Shown: piece by piece, positions 31,479-42,664 of the stretch
Layout of the letters: each line of letters starts with the position of its first letter
Numbering within the stretch: the first letter of the stretch is position 1
Origin: Pegea sp. RAD2-039
Lineage: Eukaryota > Chordata > Thaliacea > Salpida > Salpidae
DNA length: 64,000 bases
Direction of reading: 5' to 3'
Assembly: GCA_034620365.1 (NCBI GenBank)
Contig: JAQGEQ010000179.1
Span: 186,001-250,000, forward strand
Made by a program: the position numbers and the translations under genes
The notes under the pieces: model-generated
Database searches by the model: none
Told to the model about the DNA's origin: nothing
What the model saw: only the letters and a program-made list of their open reading frames with translations

Positions 31479-33479
31479 TTAACTTCGATTGAAGCCTGGT
31501 TTTACATTACATCGTAAACTTGACAAAAACTTTTTGAACTGTTGGTGTGATAAAATATAAATCATCGCGTTCAAAGTTGTTGACAATTTTGCAAAAAGAC
31601 CAGCTAAACTTCCTAAATACTCTGATAGTTTCTGAAAAATAGAATTATATAATATCGATTTTCAATCTGATGTCACAAACAGCTTACATGGCCAGATATA
31701 GAAACTAAAGCTACAAATACGTACGGTGCCCATGATATACAGAAACAAACCACTATCCTGATGGTTACTTTAATAATTGTAAGTTCTCTTTTTTTATTTT
31801 GTTGAATAATAACATTTGACAACTTTTGATTCTTTTTATTGAGATTTTTACTTTTCACCGCACGGATAGTTGTCGTTTGACTGTAAATGATAACGCTGAT
31901 TGGAACTGAGATTACAAAGCATCGTTACTCGATAATTACAACTTTTTAATCAGCATTTTTAACTCACTTGCAAAGCCTAAAATGACTATAGTAATTACAA
32001 ATGGAATATGTCTTTGATCAATGTAATTAAATGTACAACTGACACCAATTCCTTCCACCATAAATTCTCCGAACCCTAATATCGGTAAAGAAGCCATAAT
32101 TGCTCTATAAACAAAATGTATTCGGTTTTACGAATGAAACATGTTCGTAATTCCTTAAGTAATTATTTCATTCACTAAAATAATACTTTATTGAATTAAT
32201 AAACTTAGTAGAACTAACGATATTATCCAAACTAAACAGATAACTAATATGGATTCTTTTAAAGTTGGCTTATACAAGTTAGGGTTTTTAGTCGCTCTCA
32301 TTCTGGTAATCGAAATTGAAGTCAAAACGAAAATTTGTGAATATGAAAACAACGAATCAAAAAATGCTCCGAGCTTACAAACTGTAAAAATAAAACTGTT
32401 TAAGAATTAACACGACTTAAAGCGTTATAATTAAGTTACAAACCATTACTTCAAATACTCTCTATCATATTAAATTACTATTTACCATCATACGACAAAT
32501 ACCAGCCTCGCTGAATACAGGAATAAAGAATAACTGGAAAGTGAAGACAAATTCCTATGTCAGAGATAGCCAATGAGATCAGAGTTAGATTCATAATTTG
32601 TAGTTTTCTTCTCCGAAATATTCTATGTAGAAAGTTATTCAAATATAAAGCATCAACAATTACTTTTTACTATCAGCGGTTATATAAAGCTTGATAAGGT
32701 GAGTTAGTCTGGCTTAGTTTTTGCTTTTTCTTCAACCTTTTGTCATTTGATCTAGTGAAATGTTAGTGTGAAAATAAAAATAAATTTACTGTTTTAAACT
32801 TACAAGTCCGCTGCAAGCTTTTGCCAAAACGAATATAATAAAAAAAACGAATCAAATGTAACAAACAAGGTCTGTTAAAAGCAAAGCAACGACTGGATTA
32901 TTATTAGCTCAGTAAATCATTCAACAAATGTTATATTGTAAGTGATATTCATTTTTCCCTGCAAATCGTACATTCTAATATATTGCAAAACTATCTAGTT
33001 GCAGATCATAGATTTCTTAAGATTTATAAACTGGTATGACACAATTTAGACGAGCTTTTATAAATTTGTTCGTCATTTTTTATGTGATTCTGATAGATAA
33101 AAACAAATATGAGAAAGTATATATGTAACCTTTAAATTTCATATATACAATGTTAAAAAAACTGTTTTTAAATTATTTCTATAGCAAACTAACAGATTTA
33201 AATTTGAATGCAAATAATAGCCCTTATATGTAATAGTCTTTTTATTACTTACTTTTTAAATTAGTTTATTTTAGAATTTTCCTTAATCTTAAAATAACTT
33301 GAATTTAAGATAAAATCATTCTAATAAAAATATTGAATACATTTTACTTACTTTTTGAATACGAACAGAATTGAAATATTACAAGTTAAACTGATGGCCC
33401 CAATAATTACAACAAATGATCCAATAATGTCATACCAGACAGCATTTGCCTTGATAAAAGACAACTCGGTATTATTCAT
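31479..33479 (-). CDS. Opsin, rhodopsin-class GPCR with retinal lysine
   Basis: Six exons: 33352-33479, 32486-32622, 32219-32381, 31968-32104, 31688-31905, 31479-31631; 311 residues. It is a seven-helix receptor that should bind retinal and signal to a G protein in the plasma membrane. Visible: N-glycosylation NNT at 2-4; Cys90 and Cys166 for the loop disulfide; opsin-specific second loop GFGEFMVEGIGVSCTFNY with Glu160 at the position of bovine E181; helix 6 CISWAPY (Trp247, Tyr250); helix 7 LFAKLSTTLNAMIY with Lys276 equal to bovine K296, the Schiff-base lysine. Oddities: Gly93 at bovine position 113, so no E113-type counterion; ITR (113-115) in place of E/DRY; NAMIY in place of NPxxY; HQQ in place of NKQ; very short tail with one Cys. 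Exon phases all agree. The subfamily cannot be fixed by eye; a cnidopsin or OPN5-like branch is possible. Confidence 0.93.
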
Positions 33480-34690
33480 CCTGGTTTTTCATAAACTTTT
33501 TTAATTAAACTTTGCAAACGGGTTTATTTAAAGATGTTATGAGATCAAGTATGACGTCATCGTTTCCCTTTTTCTTTTCTTAAAAATTGAAAACACTCTT
33601 TTGGTTATCTAGTTTTGTAATTACCTAACTTTAACTGAAGTTTATTTTGTTCCTTAATCTATCAGTCAATCATTGAAGCTCAAAAAAACATGTAAAAACT
33701 AAAACATTTTTTCTTTATAATCTCTTAATTTTAGTTTTTATAAATACTTTGCTTCTTCTTCAATTTTTATATCACAACCCAAAGTTTTGGAGTGAGTAAT
33801 CGGCTTTTAATATTCTCACAAGTAAGAAATATAAAATAATTATTTTTGATTGTTAAAATAATTACCATTGTTTACTTAATTCTTCCTTATTAACTAAATA
33901 GAAAATACTTAGATTCGTTTTGCTTTAGCGTTACCTGCTGGAGATATTATTTAAATGTAAAGCAGTGTAAATCATACAGTTAATTAGCATTGAAGCCATG
34001 AAAAAAAACTGAACTGCAACTGAATACTTGATGTAATTTAATTATAGTTTTTATAAAATAAATAATGATTTAGTAACTCAAATGTGATTCATAGAAATTT
34101 TCAACATAAAATTTCAAGTAATATATAAATGTACAAAATATTAATATTTTGACCTATAATCTAAGATGATATGCAGTCTGATCTAGCAATATCAAACCAA
34201 TGAGCAAAGTGTTTTAATTTACATATTTAAGTATATATTATTCATAAACTTACATTTATTGATTACCTTAAATAATTTATGGTTATTGTGAACTGACATT
34301 AAGCAGATAAAATATTGCTGCTGAGCTGAACTAAGTATATTTGGATTTGCAAACACAAACCAGTGATTGTAACCGAAAGTCTCTTTAAAAAGTCCAAAAT
34401 AAAATTTATGCTTCTAAAAGTCGTTATGCGTAAAAGCTAAAAATCTACAAAATCATTTTCTTGCAAAACAAAAGACTTTCTTAAAACAGATAAATAAACT
34501 ATAATCTTTTTTTTTTGCGATGCTAAAAGATGTAGGCATTAAAATCCCTTATAGGAAATATTGACACTTAGAAAATATAAAAGCCGGAAATGTCAAGAAA
34601 TCCTGAAAAGGAAACCAGTTGATAGTAAGGATTTCATCACTAATTTGTTGCCAAGAATTACGAATTGTGAAGCTGGATAAGTGCAGTCCT
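33480..34690. other. AT-rich intergenic sequence, no gene seen
   Basis: Presumed promoter side of the opsin gene, with a perfect CRE palindrome TGACGTCA at 33552-33559, 73 bp upstream of the ATG. Nothing else recognised. Confidence 0.45.
33552..33559. promoter_or_regulatory. CRE palindrome upstream of the opsin start
   Basis: Perfect TGACGTCA, the binding site of CREB/ATF-type bZIP factors, 73 bp before the opsin ATG. Position fits a proximal promoter element; function is inferred. Confidence 0.4.
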
Positions 34691-34699
34691 TTGTCTTTT

Positions 34700-35400
34700 T
34701 TATTTGAATATAAGAGACATGTTGGAGTGTCTTTAGGTGATTTGAGCCATCTTTAAACTTCTTTTTCAGATATTGATGTCAGGATCCTTCAGCTGATAAT
34801 CAAATCTCAATTTCAACCGAGTCTTGTAAAAAATCTTCAGTTATATGTTAGGATTACAATTCTTTGTCCGATAAAACATAACGATTGTTGGTTGGTGTTT
34901 TAACATTTTCTTTAGATTCTCTTTGAAGCCACTTTGTCATTTCTAACATTGATGAAGATCAGTGATAGAATCAGTCTTAAATACTTGTATCATTTTTCGT
35001 AAGTGATGTTTGCCTTATTCATCTACAGAGGGACGTCTTAAGCTATATACTATCTCTTTCTTTTTCATCCATTCTTACATGAACAGCTCTACAATTTTTA
35101 ACGTTCTCCTTTAGACTATACACTACTATACTCTTGGAGAAAAATTCTACGTTCTGTTGCAGTCTAAGCTAAAGCATTATCGTTCGCAAATAAAAGACTA
35201 TTAGTCGTAATGATATCTTGCATAGTCATCCTCAATTTCTCAATTCCATCGCAAGAATGACGCTTATGGTATATTGGAAAAATCATGATGTTTTCCTCAA
35301 ACACCTTCTAACAGGCCAAAGATTCTTCTTAATATGTCCACTTGATAATATGCTAAATATTTATCTGCAACTGAATTTGTTGTAGCGGTTCGACTCCTTT
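34700..35400 (-). mobile_element. Fossil non-LTR reverse transcriptase fragment
   Basis: On the minus strand, around 35190-35250, translated pieces read MTMQDIITTNSLLFANDNAL, resembling the reverse-transcriptase active-site strand LLFADDxAL with FADD decayed to FAND. Downstream, around 34670-34760, WLKSPKDTPTCLLYSNKKD and similar pieces look like the end of a LINE polyprotein. Frames are broken by stops and shifts. Family unknown. Confidence 0.4.
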
Positions 35401-35768
35401 TATTTATAATTTACAACTGGTACTGGAACGGCAGGAATGTAAGACTTAATTCTTTTTTATATAGATAGATTGAGTTTACAAACGTTTTGGTGTAAAATAA
35501 TCAGCTAACTATATGCTGTTTTATGTATGATTTTTTTAACTAGCTGCTTATTTGCTAAACAATTGAGCTTTATATAATTTTTAGGAATGCTTTGTACTAT
35601 AGTTTAAATCTAAATTTTTCACAACATTATATAAGCTTTTTATGTCGGGATTGTTCCGTTCTGTTTGAATGTTTAGGAGCGAAACAACCAGATGTTCCAG
35701 TTAACAGTCTTGAGTGGTAAGTTGTTCGTAATGATTAAAGTATCTTCAATTTGAGACTTATATTAAAA

Positions 35769-35868
35769 CTTTTCAAAACTATAACTACATTTGAAGCTAT
35801 TTTTATGTTAGCCATTCTTAACACAAATACGTAATGATATAATTAATTATAACAAAAGCTAAGAAAAC
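35769..35868. repeat. Left copy of a ~100-bp direct repeat around a SINE
   Basis: Aligns with 36240-36338 at roughly 80% identity (shared ACATTTGAAGCTAT and AATTAATTATAA.AAAAGCTAAG, allowing small gaps). Spacing is about 470 bp. Confidence 0.75.
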
Positions 35869-35897
35869 AAATATTTTCAATTTAAGACTAATTATTC

Positions 35898-36236
35898 GTC
35901 TGTGTGGTGTAGCGATTGTCATGCTCGCATACCAGGCAGTAGGTTCCGTATTCGAGCCTAGGCAGACACATATTTGTAACAAGGAAAAGTCCATAAAAAC
36001 CCGTGCAGAAGGGCTTGTAAGTATGGTTAATAACAACACTTCTAGGAGATGCAAAACTCCGAATTTAAATCCGAAATTTAAGCCTCGTAGGCAGTTCGCC
36101 ACTGTGCTGCATTGGCTCCAGCTGTTCTGCTGCTTCTGCTGTTCTGCTGTTCTGCTGCATTGGCACCAACTGGATTTCTATATGTATGTCCTGGCATACA
36201 TTGCCGTTCATGACCAAATCAGGCCAAAAAAACAAT
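35898..36236 (+). mobile_element. tRNA-derived SINE
   Basis: The first ~70 bases look like a tRNA: GTCTG at the 5' end can pair with CAGAC near 35965, an A-box-like TGGTGTAGCGATTG follows, and a B-box-like ATTCGAGCC lies near 35950. The unrelated body includes a CTGCTG-rich stretch near 36115-36165, and the element ends in an A-rich tail (CCAAAAAAACAATA). A 105-codon open frame crosses the element but has no protein character. I infer a Pol III-transcribed SINE; no clear target-site duplication was found. Confidence 0.65.
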
Positions 36237-36239
36237 AAC

Positions 36240-36338
36240 TCTTCAAAACTTCAATTACATTTGAAGCTATTCTTATAACATCCATTCTTATCATAAACAC
36301 GTAGTAAGATGATTAATTATAAGAAAAGCTAAGCAAAA
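36240..36338. repeat. Right copy of the ~100-bp direct repeat
   Basis: Partner of 35769-35868, starting immediately after the SINE tail. Confidence 0.75.
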
Positions 36339-37123
36339 TTATTAAAATATTTTATACATTATTTTCAAAAAGCTTTTAGCTTTTTTAGATTTCTTAATTC
36401 ATCAACTTAAAGAGTTATGATTCAATTAACTTCATGGTTGATGCTGATCGTAAAAATAATAAACAAGGAAAAGGAAAAGGAAAAGCATACGGAAAAATAA
36501 GGATAACTATGAAAGTTTTTAGTTTAATCATACAACATGTTTAAAGGCTTGTTCAATCGATGTTTTTTCTATTTTGATATCAAAAATTTTGATCCTGAAT
36601 TAGTTATCGATCACTATAACTAAGCAAGGTATAGATAATAATAAAACATACAAAAATTTCAATACGAATAATTAAAAAAAAGGAATTTTAAATCAGAATT
36701 CGATTCATATTACTTACTACTTATTTAACTTTTACCAGATAAATATGTTTACGTACTTTACGGATTATTCACTTTGGAGTTTACAGTTAAATTGCTTTAT
36801 TTAATGTAAGAATTAAAAAAAATCAGATACTAACTCAACCATTAGCTTACACAATAGCCAAAGCAAAATCTTAAATAAAAGCTTTAATTAGGCTGCATGA
36901 CATTGTCTACTTTGCTGTTAAGAATACATACTGTATTGTACAATAAGTTTTCAAAGTAAGAAAAATAATGTTTAATTAATTTTTTCAAGCGTTTTTCTTT
37001 TTTAACGGTTTAGTTTTCCTAAATTTTTAATAATTAAAAAAATTTCAAGTAAAATAACCATTTTGTGTTTTTGCGCATGCAGCCTTTTTAGATTTTTACA
37101 AAGTTTAACTAGCTTTGCCAGAT
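36339..37123. other. AT-rich intergenic sequence
   Basis: Contains a short AAGGAA microrepeat near 36467-36484 and otherwise nothing recognisable. Its right end should hold the eS27 promoter. Confidence 0.4.
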
Positions 37124-37135
37124 CTCGTTCCTTTT
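37124..37135 (+). promoter_or_regulatory. Pyrimidine-rich TOP-like start region of the eS27 gene
   Basis: CTCGTTCCTTTT lies about 30 bases before the ATG. Ribosomal-protein mRNAs usually start with a C followed by pyrimidines (5' TOP), which couples their translation to TOR signalling. The exact start site is inferred. Confidence 0.35.
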
Positions 37136-37165
37136 AGTTAAGAACATCTCTGAAGCGTTATCAAA

Positions 37166-38318
37166 ATGCCTGTAAGTTAAATTAACAATTTTTCATTCAA
37201 ATTAAACCGTCTTTTACTGATTAGCTACTTTTTACTTACTTATGCAGTTAAATATTACTTTTTTTGATTTTTGTTTAAAGAATGAAGTATTTTTTTAGTC
37301 TGCTATTATTAAATATTAGTAATTTTTTATCTTTTTAAGTTTTTGTTATACTATAACAATATTTTTGTAGGACTTTCTAATTATGTATTTTTTAAAATAG
37401 AAAAGTTTATATTTAAACTTATTTTTTCTTAATTTGATGATATTTTACAATATAATATTTTTTTTTATATTTTATCGAGTTAAACACTGAAATCTTCAGC
37501 TTAAATGACCTAAAGTGTGTTAAAATAATGTTTTTAAAATTACCAAGGTTTAAATAAAGTTTGATTAATTAAAATGTATGTTAAATAGTTATTACTCCAA
37601 TATATTTTCTTATATTTTAGTTATGATAAATATATTTTTATCATTCCAGACAAAAAGTGAATTTATATGTGTAGATTATTTTATTACTTATAAATATATT
37701 TTTTTTGAAAATAACTAAATTGTTAGTTGTTATGAAATTAAGGATTTATATTATTCAAATGTATTAAATTAAGTAAATTTTAATCTAAAATTTTATAAAT
37801 AAAACAGTAAGAAATGTATTTGTGGCATTTTATAATTGTTCACACAAATTTCTATATAAAATTATTTAAATTGTTTATTTACTATTTTAGCTTTCTGTTG
37901 ATCTCTTACATCCCTCTGCGGAGAGTGAAAAGCGAAAGCACAAGAAGAAGAGATTGGTACAATCTCCCAACTCCTATTTCATGGATGTCAAATGTCCAGG
38001 TTTGTTTGATAATTTTTAAGCATTTCCATTCACATATATATCTATTATTTTTGTGGCTTAATTATATTCTTGTTCACTTTTATGTAATTTCATCATGTAA
38101 TTAGAAACCTTTTTTCAGGATGCTTTAAAATAAGCACTGTATTTAGTCATGCCCAAACTGTAGTCGTGTGTGGTGGTTGCTCATCTGTCATATGCCAACC
38201 AACTGGTGGTCGAGCCAGTCTAACTCTAGGTAAATAAGATTTTATATATTTTGGAGATTTATTTGTAAATTTTTTTTTGCTTTTTTAGGCTGCTCCTTCA
38301 GACGGAAAGCTCATTAAA
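37166..38318 (+). CDS. RPS27: 40S ribosomal protein eS27
   Basis: Four exons: 37166-37171, 37891-37999, 38119-38229, 38290-38318; 84 residues, the exact length of animal eS27. It is a small-subunit protein with a C4 zinc finger, CPGC (37-40) and CGGC (56-59). The sequence starts [13 protein letters not shown] and ends SFRRKAH, both strongly conserved. The first coding exon holds only ATG CCT, followed by a 719-nt intron, an arrangement common in ribosomal-protein genes, so the start is not in the long open frames nearby. AATAAA follows the stop by 46 nt. Confidence 0.97.
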
Positions 38319-38363
38319 TAATAACAATTTTCAGAATCGTCATTTCGTTTAATTTCGAACTTT

Positions 38364-38369
38364 AATAAA
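38364..38369 (+). terminator. AATAAA polyadenylation signal, eS27
   Basis: AATAAA 46 nt past the TAA stop. Confidence 0.7.
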
Positions 38370-39313
38370 ACTTTTCTGAAAATAATTTAGTATTTACTTT
38401 TGAAATTGATGTATTTGTTGTAGACAGATTTAAGTTTAAAAATATACACCTAAACTTTGCTTTTAGCTACAGCTTCATTTCTGTTGCGGCATCATCTCTG
38501 CCAGATTTCCAAACCTTTTTCACCCTCAAAGAATTTTTCTAATTGTTGATCTTAACTTATCTGAAATTCAGTTAAGGGTAATCGTAAGTCTCACATTGAT
38601 AAAGCAGTATCGTCAGAAGAACCAGTCTTGAGGGATGCCTTAGTGCAAAATTTGCTCCACTTTTTTTATAAAAATCAATTAAAAAGTCTCAACTTTAGAT
38701 TAACTGATTTAGATGTTTTAGGATTCTTTAAAGTGCTGAGTACCTTTTACAGATATTAATAATTGAATAAGAATGTAACTATTATTAAAAGTTGCTTGAA
38801 AAAAATTGCTACATTACTCAGAACAAAATTTATAAAAATGTTCACATGACTTAACGCTTGATTTGTTCTAAAAAAATTTCTTGACTGGAGCATTGCAATT
38901 ATGCAAAGTTGAATTTCAGAACTTATCTTTTTAGTTGGTTTTTAAGAAAAGTCTAAGATCTTTGAATTAAAGTATTTGGATCAACCAATTGTATTCATAA
39001 TAACCCAGAATATCTGGAATCTATTTTATAACAGAAAACATAATTAAATTTTCCTTATAAAGAGTTATGGTAGTAAAAATTTTTTTATAAGCTAAAAACT
39101 AAATAAATATTTCCAATTGGTTACAATAGATCTCTCAATTTTTCCATCATTAATGTTAACTTTTCAATTAAACCTTAATTTGGTGGCGAAATTTGCCTTA
39201 AGCTATTTGAAAAACCACCAACCAATTTTGTTTCAAGTTTTAACCTGATATTTTCTATATTTTTACTTTTTTCATAATTCACAAATAAAATATATTTTCT
39301 TTTTCTCAAAAGT
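38370..39313. other. Convergent intergenic sequence, no gene seen
   Basis: AT-rich spacer between the ends of eS27 (+) and the NCBP3-like gene (-). No exon or repeat recognised. Confidence 0.5.
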
Positions 39314-39319
39314 TTTATT
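39314..39319 (-). terminator. AATAAA polyadenylation signal, NCBP3-like gene
   Basis: Minus-strand AATAAA about 90 nt after the stop at 39410. Confidence 0.6.
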
Positions 39320-39409
39320 ACAAATAAATAATCAAAAAGTTTCAACCTACAATTTCATATAATAGCATATATATAAAATTTTGTAAAGTTTCAAAAACAG
39401 TCTGTTTCT

Positions 39410-40516
39410 TCATCTCATTCTTTTTCTTTTTAAAATTTCTCTTAGGTCTGTTACTTGACTTTTTGTATCAGATTGCTTCTTTTTTATATTTTCTTCTTCA
39501 TAATCAGCATGCATACTCTTAAGTGGAAAGCCATCATCACCTGAATCTTCATCATTAAGATCAAAATCTGAATCTTCAAGATCATTTATGGAAGTTTCTA
39601 TTAGAGCTTGATCATTTTTTTCTTCTTCAGTTTTCATTCTTTTATATCTAAAAGAACTTCTATCTTCAATCCTTCTTTTTTGCATTCTCATTGAGCTGGT
39701 TTCAACTTTCATATCTTTTAACTCCTCATTGACTTTTTTTTTATGAAATCTTCTTTTGTATGAAGATGAAATTACTCCTTTAATACCCCCAAAATGAGGA
39801 TTTCCAAACTTCTGATAGTATTCACTTTTCTTTGAAGCACCAGCAATCTTTTTATCATTAAAAGTTGCAAGCCGAAGCTGAAGAGTTTTATCTTCAGGAT
39901 TAAAACTTTCATCACAGAGTAATAAAGGATTTACTTCTTCTTCTTCTTCAACATTTTGCACTTCTGGTTCAATCTCCATTAAATCAAGATCATCTACATC
40001 CTTATTATCATTAATGACTTTACTCTCACACTTTTCTTTAGGTTTTGTGACATTTAACAAAGACCAGATTGCTTTTTTTTCATCATTCCAAACAACATTA
40101 CAAGAAAAGTCATTTATCCATTCAATTTTTTGTGGTGCAAAACCATCAAATAGCTGAAAAACTTGATTTGTGCTTAAATTATCAACTCCTTTTAGATGCA
40201 AGGTATCTAACCTTATACAGTTATCAGTATTTGTATCACATGATAAATTAAACTTGTTTAGATTTTCAATATAATTTTTGACCTGATCATTTTGAATATC
40301 AGCTTTAGCAAACTTTTCTTCTTGATAATCCATGTTTTCATTTAAATTTTGTGTAAAATTTTTCAGTTTAATCTCTACATTTGGTGTAATATCCTTTTTT
40401 TCTTCTAATTTGTCATCATAATCAACATCTATAGCATTGTCTGAACTATCTTTTACACTAATCACCATATTGGGAAGCACAGCTTTTGAAGATGAAAATT
40501 CAACCAAATCACTCAT
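39410..40516 (-). CDS. NCBP3: Nuclear cap-binding protein subunit 3-like, intronless
   Basis: One uninterrupted frame of 368 residues from the ATG at 40516 (context gtagaaATGAG); the frame runs three codons further upstream only through a TTG. The divergent RRM-like block is at residues 101-157: LHLKGVDNLST, then IEWIND.SCNVVW, which matches the family's cap-contacting WLDD region with Asn replacing an Asp. The second conserved block LRLATFNDKK...KKSEYYQKFGNPHFGG is at 214-244, followed by basic and acidic low-complexity tracts. In vertebrates NCBP3 (about 620 aa) binds the m7G cap, with NCBP1, in mRNA export. This protein is much shorter and has a reduced tail. Lack of introns stands out, because the other confidently identified conserved genes here are spliced; a retained retrocopy is one explanation. 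Confidence 0.88.
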   Translation of the reverse strand: MSDLVEFSSSKAVLPNMVISVKDSSDNAIDVDYDDKLEEKKDITPNVEIKLKNFTQNLNENMDYQEEKFAKADIQNDQVKNYIENLNKFNLSCDTNTDNCIRLDTLHLKGVDNLSTNQVFQLFDGFAPQKIEWINDFSCNVVWNDEKKAIWSLLNVTKPKEKCESKVINDNKDVDDLDLMEIEPEVQNVEEEEEVNPLLLCDESFNPEDKTLQLRLATFNDKKIAGASKKSEYYQKFGNPHFGGIKGVISSSYKRRFHKKKVNEELKDMKVETSSMRMQKRRIEDRSSFRYKRMKTEEEKNDQALIETSINDLEDSDFDLNDEDSGDDGFPLKSMHADYEEENIKKKQSDTKSQVTDLREILKRKRMR

Positions 40517-40789
40517 TTCTACCAATTAAGTTGATCAAATCTAAAGTCATAAAAACAAAGTATTATATAAATTGCATTATATAAATACTTTTTTTTATCT
40601 TTTGATGAAACAACATAGGGTAAAAATATATTTATAGAAAATAACATTAATAAATAAAATCTTATAAATAAATAATATGAGCAAACAAAAGAGCTTATAA
40701 AAAAATTTATTGGTAAATTAACAAAATTTTATAAAATATTAACATAAGATAATTGATAATTTTTTCATATCTTATAATAAAATTTATTT

Positions 40790-40960
40790 ATGGCTGCAGT
40801 TATAGAGCTCTCAAAGCAAAAACATGAAATAATAAAAAGGTCTTAAATAACACAATCATAACTAAGTAATATGAAAAATATGACCATTATAAGGGCATGA
40901 ATATAATTTATGAATACAAATTAAGTAGAGAAATGTAGAAGCTAGCATCTTAAAAATAAC
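40790..40960 (+). repeat. Interspersed repeat family C, copy 1
   Basis: Begins ATGGCTGCAG and shares blocks with 42665-42850 and 59298-59490 (AATAATAAAAAGGT; AATATGA.CA.TA.AA.GGCAT). Diverged, non-coding. Confidence 0.55.
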
Positions 40961-42118
40961 ACAACAACAAAATTTTAAATTATTAGAAAGCCTAATTCTA
41001 ATTTATAATGTATATCAAAATTATATAAAAATATTTAGCTAAAGAAGTTATTAATAGAAAGAATCATCAAACAATGGGCTATAAATAATAAATTTTGAAA
41101 TTATTCCACTAAAAATACTTAAAAAAAGTTTACAAGACATACTTTGATGACAAAATTACTCTTATGTATACTATAATTTAATTAATGATCATGGATTTGA
41201 TTTACTACAAAAACATAACTTACTTTTAGAAAACTTTTAAACTAATTATCACTAATCAACTTACTTTCATCTACAGTTTCAGCATACAAGTCTTAGCTGA
41301 AAATTTTTCTACTTATTTTGGATCATATAGTTTTACTAAAGCATACATCAATTTATTGTTGGATTTATCTTAAAAGATTCAAAAAGAACTTACAAAAAAA
41401 ATTACAAAGTTAATTTTTAAAAATCTTTGAAAAGTAGGCAGCAAATTAAATTTAAAAATATCAGTCTTCACAATTTGTGAGTTTTTACTAAAAAAATTTA
41501 GTTAAATCGTAATTTATCAATAGATTATATACAAGGTAGAAAAAAGATTTACAAATATTTCCTTTAAAATAACTGTTTAATAAGTTTCAATTCCAAAAGA
41601 TAAATAAATAACTATCATAATTGAAAAAACTTTAATTAAATATTTGCAACTTCAAATTTAAACGGAGATATTTTGGAAATTATGTTTTTCGTGAAAAATG
41701 CTTAGATTACAAACTCAACATTTACAACAAAAATTTGCTTTTTAAATTGACTCGTAGAAGAATTATAAAAATAATATGAGGAAATATATTACAGCATGAA
41801 AGAATACCATATCTAAATAAAATTCTAAGTATATAACTGTTCATTTTATTTAAATTACTGTTTAAATTTTACCATTTGAGCTTACCTAAAGTATAAATTA
41901 ATATAACAACGTGTAATAATGCAACTACACTATTTAGTTAATCTGAAATATTTATGATGATCAATAAAGTGTGCAAATAAATAATTTACTTCTAAACAAA
42001 ACCTTCACTAGATTTCAATCATTTTTATAAATATATGCTTTACATATACTAAAACAAATGCTTACCAATTTAAGATTTTATAAAATCAAAACATATAATA
42101 ATATTTTATTACTTATGA
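40961..42118. other. AT-rich sequence, no gene seen
   Basis: Upstream of the NCBP3-like gene. No exon or repeat recognised beyond the flanking repeat fragments. Confidence 0.45.
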
Positions 42119-42250
42119 TACCATGTGTTACATATTTTACTTTCTATAATTTTGGCTAAATAGATGTTATTTGTGAGAATGTGTGTTAGCGAGAGGTGCT
42201 CTTTTCAGGTACCCTCCTTCGCATTTATTGAAATAAATAAAATAAATAAA
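42119..42250 (+). mobile_element. 3' end of a LINE with AAATAAAT tail
   Basis: ATACCATGTGTTACAT, TTATTTGTGAGAATGTGT and GCATTTATTGAAATAAATA all recur, in reverse orientation, at 60430-60570, where they follow a reverse-transcriptase C-terminus. The repeat ends in an AAATAAAT microsatellite-like tail, as in CR1/L2-type LINEs. Confidence 0.65.
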
Positions 42251-42664
42251 TTTCTTTAGTTATTGGGATAAATACCGACTAAATATTGGTTGAAAGATTT
42301 TTTATTGGTTATAAAGATTATATGGCGTATTACAACTTGTAATCTAATCTTGCTTTTAAACGTAACACATTGTAATTTATGTACTATGTGTTAGCGTAGA
42401 AAAAGCTATGATTTATTATAAATATAAGTTTGTTCGAACCATACAGACAGTAAATTAGAGTTATTTTGGTTTTCTTACTTTGTCAAACTTTTTAACGAAA
42501 ATATCTTGGAATCTGTTTTAAAGAAAAACTTGCTTTACAAATTATTGCAGTAATCAAGTAATTCAGTGATCAAAAGTTCTTAGAATACTAGCAGCATGAC
42601 ATCTGAATTTAGGTGGAATGTATTTTATTTAAAATCTAATATTCATCTTTTATTTTAACTCTTA

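Noticed and set aside
35898-35970. Functional tRNA gene
   Set aside because: The A- and B-box-like motifs are present, but the anticodon and T arms do not pair well and a long repeat body with an A tail follows, as in a SINE.
35921-36238. 105-codon plus-strand frame
   Set aside because: It lies entirely inside the tRNA-derived SINE, and its Cys/Leu-rich middle is translated CTGCTG repeat.
40517-40525. Start of the NCBP3-like protein at 40525
   Set aside because: The extra three codons begin with TTG; the ATG at 40516 has a good context and is the likelier start in an animal.
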